Source of the DNA: Trichoplax sp. H2
Lineage: Eukaryota > Placozoa > Uniplacotomia > Trichoplacea
NCBI GenBank assembly: GCA_003344405.1
Contig: NOWV01000005.1
Coordinates: forward strand, 1,054,001 to 1,118,000
DNA: 64,000 nt
Reading direction: 5' to 3'
Below, in pieces: positions 57,301 to 64,000 of the stretch (its first letter is position 1; the number at the start of each line of letters is the position of its first letter). A program made the position numbers and the translations under genes. The notes under the pieces are model-generated. The model had not been told where the DNA came from and made no database searches. It saw nothing but the letters and a program-made list of their open reading frames with translations.

Positions 57301-59981
57301 TGTGTAGCTTCAATCTAGTTATATCGTATATAAACTAATTCTGCTCTTGATATAAAGTGATTGATTACATTTGCATGAATTGATAGGTTATCAAAAAGAA
57401 TTGACGTATCGTAGAAGCGCTGGTTCCTACAGTGCATTCGGAAATCGCGATAAAGCAGGAAGCATGTGGTATGCAATTGACTGTATATATGTATTACTTG
57501 ATCGATATTTATACTTTCATTATTTTAAATTTATATTAAAGGTTAACAGCATTTGTTGTAAAGTGCTTTTCGCAAGCCAAACCTTTCATCTATATCGATC
57601 CTAAAGTAACACAACCAAGCATAGATTGGATAATTAAAAAGCAAAATTCGGATGGAACATTCCAAGAACCTGGTAGAGTCATCCATAAAGCAATGAAGGT
57701 ATAATACAAACCGTTTGAAAACATTTACGACCTGTGCTTGTGCCTAAAGTATTTTATGATGATAACAAATCGTTGTAAAAGTTATCATTTATGCTGATTG
57801 CAGGGTGGAGTCACAAATGATATTACGTTGGCAGCGTTTGTTTTAATTGCCATGCAAGAGAGCGGTGTTACCTCTTCGGTATTAACGTACAAGACAGATA
57901 TATTTTAGGAGTACGTGCTAAGTGTTAAGCAATCATTTATATTTTGATTTACAGTCGGTCACAAGCGCAATAACTAAGACTCAACAATACTTGGAGGATA
58001 AGATTAGTACCATAAGTAGCAGTTATACAATGGCCATTGTTAATTATGCTTTAACACTAACACGTAGTACGGCTGCTAAAACAGCGTTTGCGAAATTAAA
58101 GCAAATGGCCATGACTAAAGGTATTGAACTATAGTAGTTTTTATTTTATCTGGTTGTTGGAGCAGTAATGAGCGCTCAAGTCCTATCTTGATCTCACGTA
58201 ATAACATTTCGATATTTTTTAGATGGTGCCACTTATTGGAGCGCTGTTAAAGAAGCTGGTAAGCAAACTGGACGATGGTATCCACCATACGGTCAATCAA
58301 ACTCTTTAAATATCGAAGCTACTAGCTATGCGTTGATGACTTACGTGCTAAATAAAGAACTAGCGGCAGCAGCTCCAATAGCAAAGTGGCTATCAATGCA
58401 AAGAAATAGTATGGGTGGATTCTCTTCAACTCAGGTACAGTATATGCTATGGCACTAATTCGATGATATGCACTCTTTCAATTTTTCTATAAATATGTAT
58501 TTGAACACCTTACGTGGAAAATAATTAATGCATGTAAAATTTCGTTTTATAGGATACCTGCGTAGCCCTTGAAGCTCTGTCACGGTATGCAGCTATGGTG
58601 TATGGGTCTGACTTAAATGCTGATATTTACATTCGGTCGACCAATAATACCAGCTTTTTGAAACACTTTAAAATAAACAACGCAAACGCCGTAGTTTTAC
58701 AACAGACTGATGTAAGTAATATTAATGTCGTGAAGGTGCAAAAGCCACAGTGCAACATTTTATTATTAATGTCCTTTGATTAACTATTAATCCCGTTACT
58801 ACAGGTTCCTGCCGGACAAGGAGATATAATGCTAGAAGCTAATGGTACTGGCATTGGCTTGGTGCAGGTATTTAGAAATCATTTTAATAAAGCTTTATAG
58901 TAGTTTTCTGTTATTCTTGAGGAATGTTATAACGCTTATTTTGACTGTCAATACAGTTGGGTGTTCAATACTACGTAGTCAAGGATCCTCTTGACCAATC
59001 GTTTGAAGTAGAAGTTACTGTACTTGACCATAGTACAACTGAAATTATTTATGTCAAATCATGTGGGAGGTAACCTTTTGCAAATATATTTTTGATAATA
59101 TGACAAGAATATACATGACAGTTATTTCCTTTGGCATCATAGCAAAACCTTCTGAATACTTTTCGCTTGTGAATTTGTATCAAATTTAACCTTTTAAAAT
59201 CTCTATATACCAACTTTTTCCAGATGGAATAGCGGCGGAACTTCAGGCATGGCAATAATGGAAATAGGCGTTCCATCTGGGTTTAGTGCTAATCAGAATA
59301 AATTGCGTGAGGTATGGCTGATTAATAGTCGGTATAGTCAGTAATCTTAACATAATGTGATCAGCCTTTTATTTAAAATGGTGAAATTTTTTATGTACTG
59401 TGCACGTCAGATCGTTAAATCGAATACCTTATCAATAAAAAGATACGAAATGTCAGGAAGTCACGTTGTTCTCTATTTCGATGAGGTACATAGTTTTAGT
59501 CATACTTTTATTGAATATTTGTAATTAACTGTTTATAAGACATTGTAATTATTGATTTAATTGATTTGAAGCTTACGAACAATAAAAAATGTGTCACGGT
59601 TATGATGGAACGAACAGTCCCGGTAGGCTTGTTGAAGCCTGTTCCGGTTAAAGTATTCGACTATTACGAGCCAGGTAGCAGATAGCACTGTAGCATCATT
59701 ACTATTAGGAAATCACTTTCAGTTGCAAAAATGCACTGATTCCGCAATCTTTATTTATCTTTGCAATTAACTTGATTAACTGCTTTTTAACTTGTAAATA
59801 ACATTTTTCTTTTGTTAAAGAAAAACAAGCATCAGCTTTCTACAAAGTCAGCAAATTAAGTACCGGAAGCCTCTGCAATGCTTGTTCGAGTTGTGTCGGA
59901 TGCACTAGTGGTTCTGCGAAATCATCGTATAGTTTCGTATTGATTGCATTGATAACGTTACTTCTAGCTAATATGTATTAG
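51395..59981 (+). CDS. CD109: CD109-like GPI-anchored thioester protein (A2M family)
   Basis: Cell-surface alpha-2-macroglobulin/complement relative. Thirty-six exons: 51395-51477, 51838-51998, 52379-52404, 52511-52664, 52767-52837, 52935-52989, 53071-53144, 53335-53374, 53574-53658, 53731-53836, 53911-54141, 54227-54400, 54481-54663, 54815-55003, 55114-55263, 55373-55516, 55592-55707, 55760-55936, 56059-56176, 56247-56360, 56442-56666, 56769-56826, 56916-56996, 57123-57299, 57387-57468, 57542-57698, 57804-57878, 57955-58120, 58223-58434, 58553-58711, 58805-58867, 58957-59069, 59224-59311, 59411-59485, 59572-59674, 59821-59981. Total 4446 nt, 1481 aa (human CD109 about 1445). Signal peptide residues 1-22 (ending ASVSA). 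Macroglobulin domains with [20 protein letters not shown] and [12 protein letters not shown]; a Gly/Tyr-rich bait-like stretch; [23 protein letters not shown]; thioester PYGCGEQNM (Cys959-Gln962); catalytic-type His1073 in [15 protein letters not shown]8 ending VKVFDYYEP. The tail has four cysteines (1447-1456) and a hydrophobic end after SGSAKSS, typical of a GPI signal. The exon 17/18 junction is the least certain; the chosen donor (TC|gtgact, 55707) keeps the frame. Confidence 0.96.
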
Positions 59982-60130
59982 TTACATGGTATACTACAGT
60001 ACCATGTTAACGTTTCTACATATTCCTGATAGTCATAAGCTTATATATTAAGTATCCAGGAACTCTGTGTAATTCACTCGATGTATACTATGTTAAATCT
60101 ATTTACTCATCAAGTGCTCTGGTAGCACTA

Positions 60131-60136
60131 AATAAA
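60131..60136 (+). terminator. Possible poly(A) signal of CD109-like gene
   Basis: AATAAA 150 bp after the stop codon at 59981; the first canonical hexamer noticed downstream. Confidence 0.45.
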
Positions 60137-63100
60137 TTTATTCTACTAATGTCTTACCATAACCTGCGTAAGTTACTAACTAACATACCGAATTTAATCA
60201 AACTTGGGTAAATCATAACATAACTTCTTGCTCATTCATTATCAGTTGTTACGTACAAGTATTTCTAAATTTTAACGTAACTTCTTACTTGTTCACTATC
60301 AATTATTACGTATAGGTATATCTGATTCACTAATTATTGATAGCGTAGCATTTGAACTTTAATAAATTCAACTACGATACTCCTTTATTCGTTGATTGAT
60401 CTTTATAGCCAGATCGTTCTTACTGAAGTTGACATGTTACCTGTCCTTCATTAAGTCAAAACTCTTACAACTAATCATCGTACTGATAATTCACTTCCTC
60501 ATAAAATAAGCATTCTTCTTTGTAACAATGACTACAGCTTGTTCTTGTTACATACTGTATTAGTATTTATTCTGTATAAATAATACTTCACGTAATTACC
60601 GGAATAAATAAGACCGTCAGATTGCAGTCAATGCGTTACTTAATCACAAAGTGATTTCGCTATGATCAGTACAGTAGATTTTAGAACTACCGAAATTCGA
60701 TGGAATGATTAAACTCCTTAATTAATCAATTACTATCAGTATTTTTATTTCGTACATTGCCATTATATATTAGAAGAAGTACCAGGAATCTTAGTTATAT
60801 ATTATCTGCATCATAGTTTAGCTATGGGTAATCTTTTAACGTACTGAATCACGTAAACTTGCGATAAAACAACATCAACGTTGTATATACAAATAGTAGG
60901 GGTATCGGAAAAGCATTTTACTTGACTATATATTTTGAAATCTAAAACGAAAATTGCAATAATTTAAGTTTATGATACACGCAAGATTACGGGGATTCTC
61001 AGTAAGAGTTAAGCAAAATTTCTCATCGAGTAGATCGTAAACTTTTCATAATTATAAAATTCATTAATGGGGACTTGAAGTTATGCATCCCTTGCAGTAT
61101 CTTCTTCCTGGTAAAACTAGGCTGCTGATAAAGAGAGTAGGCTTTCTGATCTTGTAATCGTAAGCAACAAAGACAATTACGGAATAGATTCCTTCTTCCT
61201 TGCTGTTTTTTATACGTAATTACAGCATCATATGGAACGATTAAGGTGCGAAATAATAAGATAACTCAATCTTTTATGAGTATTTTCAAAACAGTGACGT
61301 GATAAATTAAATCTTTGAATAAAATTACTTTCTGCTACCTACTAATCCTTATATATCCATATTTTACAAACGATCAAGAGGAAATCACAGCTAATATTTT
61401 TTCTGTCATTAGCTGGAAAAAATATCCATATTACTAACGGAGCAATATGATTCAGTAACTAATGCAGAAGTATAAACCGTTCGGGAACAATTTAAAGTTG
61501 TGCAATATGGACGGCTTTTATAACTAGTGTAAGAAATAATCTTTTATTATTAAAGTTTTGACATCGAGGCTAATAGTAAGTCCTTTATAGTATTTTTTTT
61601 GTTTAGAATCATCCCCTAAGATCAAAACGAAGTTGAATTTGATTATTAAGCGATCTTTTCGTAGCCGTTTGTACAAGTAGCGGAATGTTCAAACAGCGCT
61701 TTTGTATTTCTCGTTAATCGCACTGTAAATTATTAAACGAGAACTAATAATTACGACATAATTTTTTTGGAAAGCAATCTAAATGTAAATACACATGTAT
61801 TAAAAATATTATTAATACTTCAAGTTGATCTCATAGTATTAAAATTTTCTTTGAGAAAATAGTGGTACAGCGCCCCTTATAAACAACTGCTTCCTATGGT
61901 AGTATTCAATTTTGTTGCTGATTCTTTCGCAATTTACTCTTTGATCATCGAAGAAGAAAATGAATCTAACTGCTTTATTTTCAAATGGTTTAGATCCCTG
62001 GTGTTCATGTTATCACTTTCATAACACAAACGGAGTTGGGATGGTGAGCAATTTATTGTAAATTGAACTTAGATTAGGCTATTCGTTACCTTGTGTTATA
62101 GTAGAGAGAATTGAGACAGGAAAAGAAATAGAACAGTAGCTTTAACATTTCAAAGATAGCTGTTTACGAGGATGTAGGTAGAATTTCTAAGTTGTCTTCG
62201 AAATAATGTCATTCGGGTGCATGTTGAGACGGAAATTAAAGTGCTGATTTAGTTTTAAATTATTTTGCACACTCTACGGTAGTTTTAATAAGCTGACTAT
62301 GGCTGCGTAGCTTATACGAAAATATGAGGGTAATTGTAAATGTTCTTTGCAATTAGAATAAGAAAATAGATTGACATTAGAAAAGAATTTACGTGGCTAC
62401 CGCAGTTTTTCATGACACTTATATCTACCAGGAACTACAGTAGTAAGAAAAATCGTAATATTGGAACTCGTATTTAGTCGATATTTCATTAAAGCCCAAA
62501 GTACACCGTTAGTAAATAAGTAATATATTGTAATAGTAATAAATTTTTGGAGCAGTCTATTTGATTGCTATAATAATAGATAGGATTTAGATACAAACAA
62601 TAAACTGGATACAGTTATCTAACGCAAACCGAAATATAATTTTTCAGCAATCTTTGTTAAGCTAACTGTATCATTTACTTAAGAATAGATGTAATTGGAA
62701 ATCTTCTTCGTAATGTTGATATCAAGATGTTAGGAAAGAAATTAAGGTGTCTGTAGTATCATTCATTATACTATACTAGTATAAAGATAATAAGAAGCTA
62801 CAGCTTTAGATAGAATACTGACATTCAATTGAACGAGTACTTTTTAATATTTTTAATAGCCATAAATGTAATGCATAACCCTATTAAAATCTACATATAT
62901 GTAGTTAATGTGTGGTGGCATAGTCACGGTATAACTTATTAGACGTATATCCATAAATGCGTGTATACTTGTAGATAATTAATATACTGTACTGTATAGT
63001 GCTACCATCATATTAAGATGCTGCACTGTAACCTAACATAGTCTTATGCAGATTAATGTGTATTTAGAGATAGTATATGTAAGATGTACTTTATACAGCT

Positions 63101-63230
63101 ACGAGTTAAATTATGAGTTAGATAGATAGTAATTTAATGCTTAACTAGTTTAATAGAGTTATGCTTATACATAGCTTGACCATTGATCGCTATTGAAAAA
63201 ATACTTGTTTTTCTGATACTTGAATTGTAG

Positions 63231-63320
63231 AATCACGTATATCCTCACTATTACAAGGTGAAGTTATCCGGAGCTACCCTTTGCAGTGACTGTCAAGGTT
63301 GCAATTGCTTTCAAACTTGC
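63231..63320 (+). CDS. Orphan cysteine-rich exon resembling the CD109 C-terminal tail
   Basis: Acceptor TTGAATTGTAG, then exactly 30 open codons (phase 0 to 0), then donor gtgagt. It encodes NHVYPHYYKVKLSGATLC then SDCQGCNCFQTC. It resembles the start of the last exon of the CD109-like gene 3.3 kb upstream ([23 protein letters not shown]) in its YYKV/FYKV box and CxxCxxC spacing. The phase does not fit exon 35 (phase 1), so it is not a simple alternative last exon. Possibly one exon of a neighbouring paralogue or a relic of a duplication. Confidence 0.45.
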
Positions 63321-64000
63321 GTGAGTCCTTACTAGCTAGCAAACTAAGACATAACTGTTAGATTGGGCGCTAACTAGGCTGAAATAACAGCCGCTGGCGA
63401 TTGGTTACAGTCAACTTTTGCTGTACAGAATTTGTTGCTACCATTAGTATTACAATTACCCGTAAACCCATACTTTGGCCTTTACCAGTTTACAAGCAAG
63501 AATAAATCGTTCGAACGGGCAACATTTAGACAGAGAAAAGACCTGTTGATACCTTTATTGATGGTTTAATCTAAATTATGAATTAATTTACAACCTAAAC
63601 TTTAAGCAGACTTGACCCAGAAATAAATTCTGACTAAGTTTATGAGAATAAAACATTGTCTAACCACTCTAGAAATCGATTTCTATAATAAATAGATTAA
63701 GACATTCAATCTTTCTTTGTCAGCAGTAATCTAGTAACTTTCCTTTTCGTTTCATTTTGTAAATCTTTGTCAACAATATCCATTACAAAGTCTAATAAAA
63801 TAGCAGATATAACTAAGTAGTACAGAATGTTATAGCTTTATAACGAACAAGCTGTGACCTGAAAAAATGCAGTGTTGTCGCTATCATAATTATGATGCAT
63901 TATTATATGTACAAGTACATAATTTAATTTAGAAGTTTCTATAGAGCTTTTACATTGAAAAAAACAGGAAAGAAATTACGTGCTAAATTTATTATTCATA

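Larger units (their letters stand above)
59982..64000. other. 3' flank of CD109-like gene, mostly empty
   Basis: AT-rich with no recognised gene apart from the exon-like segment at 63231-63320. A possible poly(A) signal for the CD109-like gene is at 60131-60136. No repeat array was noticed. Confidence 0.6.

Overview
This is nuclear DNA of an animal. It is AT-rich and intron-dense, and it carries eight spliced protein-coding genes with clear metazoan (human-like) orthologues. The many short introns (mostly 50-150 bp, GT-AG), small exons, compact spacing and early-animal gene content suggest an early-branching metazoan. A placozoan (Trichoplax/Hoilungia type) is my best guess; a sponge or cnidarian is not excluded. 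I see no prokaryotic, organellar, viral or transposon-coding sequence.

Layout, left to right: (1) DNAJB12/14-type ER J-protein, + strand, first exon(s) not found (1850-4813). (2) RPUSD2-type RNA pseudouridine synthase, - strand, 12 exons (6101-9689). (3) A ~123-bp minisatellite (10046-11055). (4) Alanyl-tRNA synthetase AARS1, + strand, 22 exons, 969 aa (12462-18743), with an in-frame 74-codon upstream extension that looks like a mitochondrial presequence. (5) UBE2V/Mms2-type ubiquitin-conjugating enzyme variant, + strand, 5 exons (19740-22544). (6) A stretch dense in palindromic GTACAGTACTGTAC-type sequence (23.6-25.3 kb). (7) FA2H fatty-acid 2-hydroxylase, + strand, 5 exons (25591-30823). 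(8) Repeats. (9) DDX27 nucleolar DEAD-box helicase, + strand, 22 exons (33663-40095). (10) SCCPDH, - strand, 14 exons (40550-44747), tail-to-tail with DDX27. (11) A 6.6-kb gene-poor interval with minisatellites and a few exon-like fragments. (12) A complete CD109-like thioester protein, + strand, 36 exons, 1481 aa, with signal peptide, thioester, catalytic His and GPI-type tail (51395-59981). (13) 4 kb with little in it apart from one orphan cysteine-rich exon-like segment (63231-63320).

The exon models were assembled by eye from splice sites, reading phase and remembered family sequence. For all seven genes with a visible start and stop, the exon lengths sum to a whole number of codons, which supports the boundaries. 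The genes do not form a pathway: they are mostly housekeeping genes (translation, RNA modification, ribosome biogenesis, ER folding, ubiquitin, lipid metabolism) beside one secreted/cell-surface immune-type protein. The most interesting items are the probable dual-targeted AlaRS, the orphan CD109-tail-like exon, the GTAC palindrome family, and an unassigned minus-strand exon pair at 49.1-50.3 kb.
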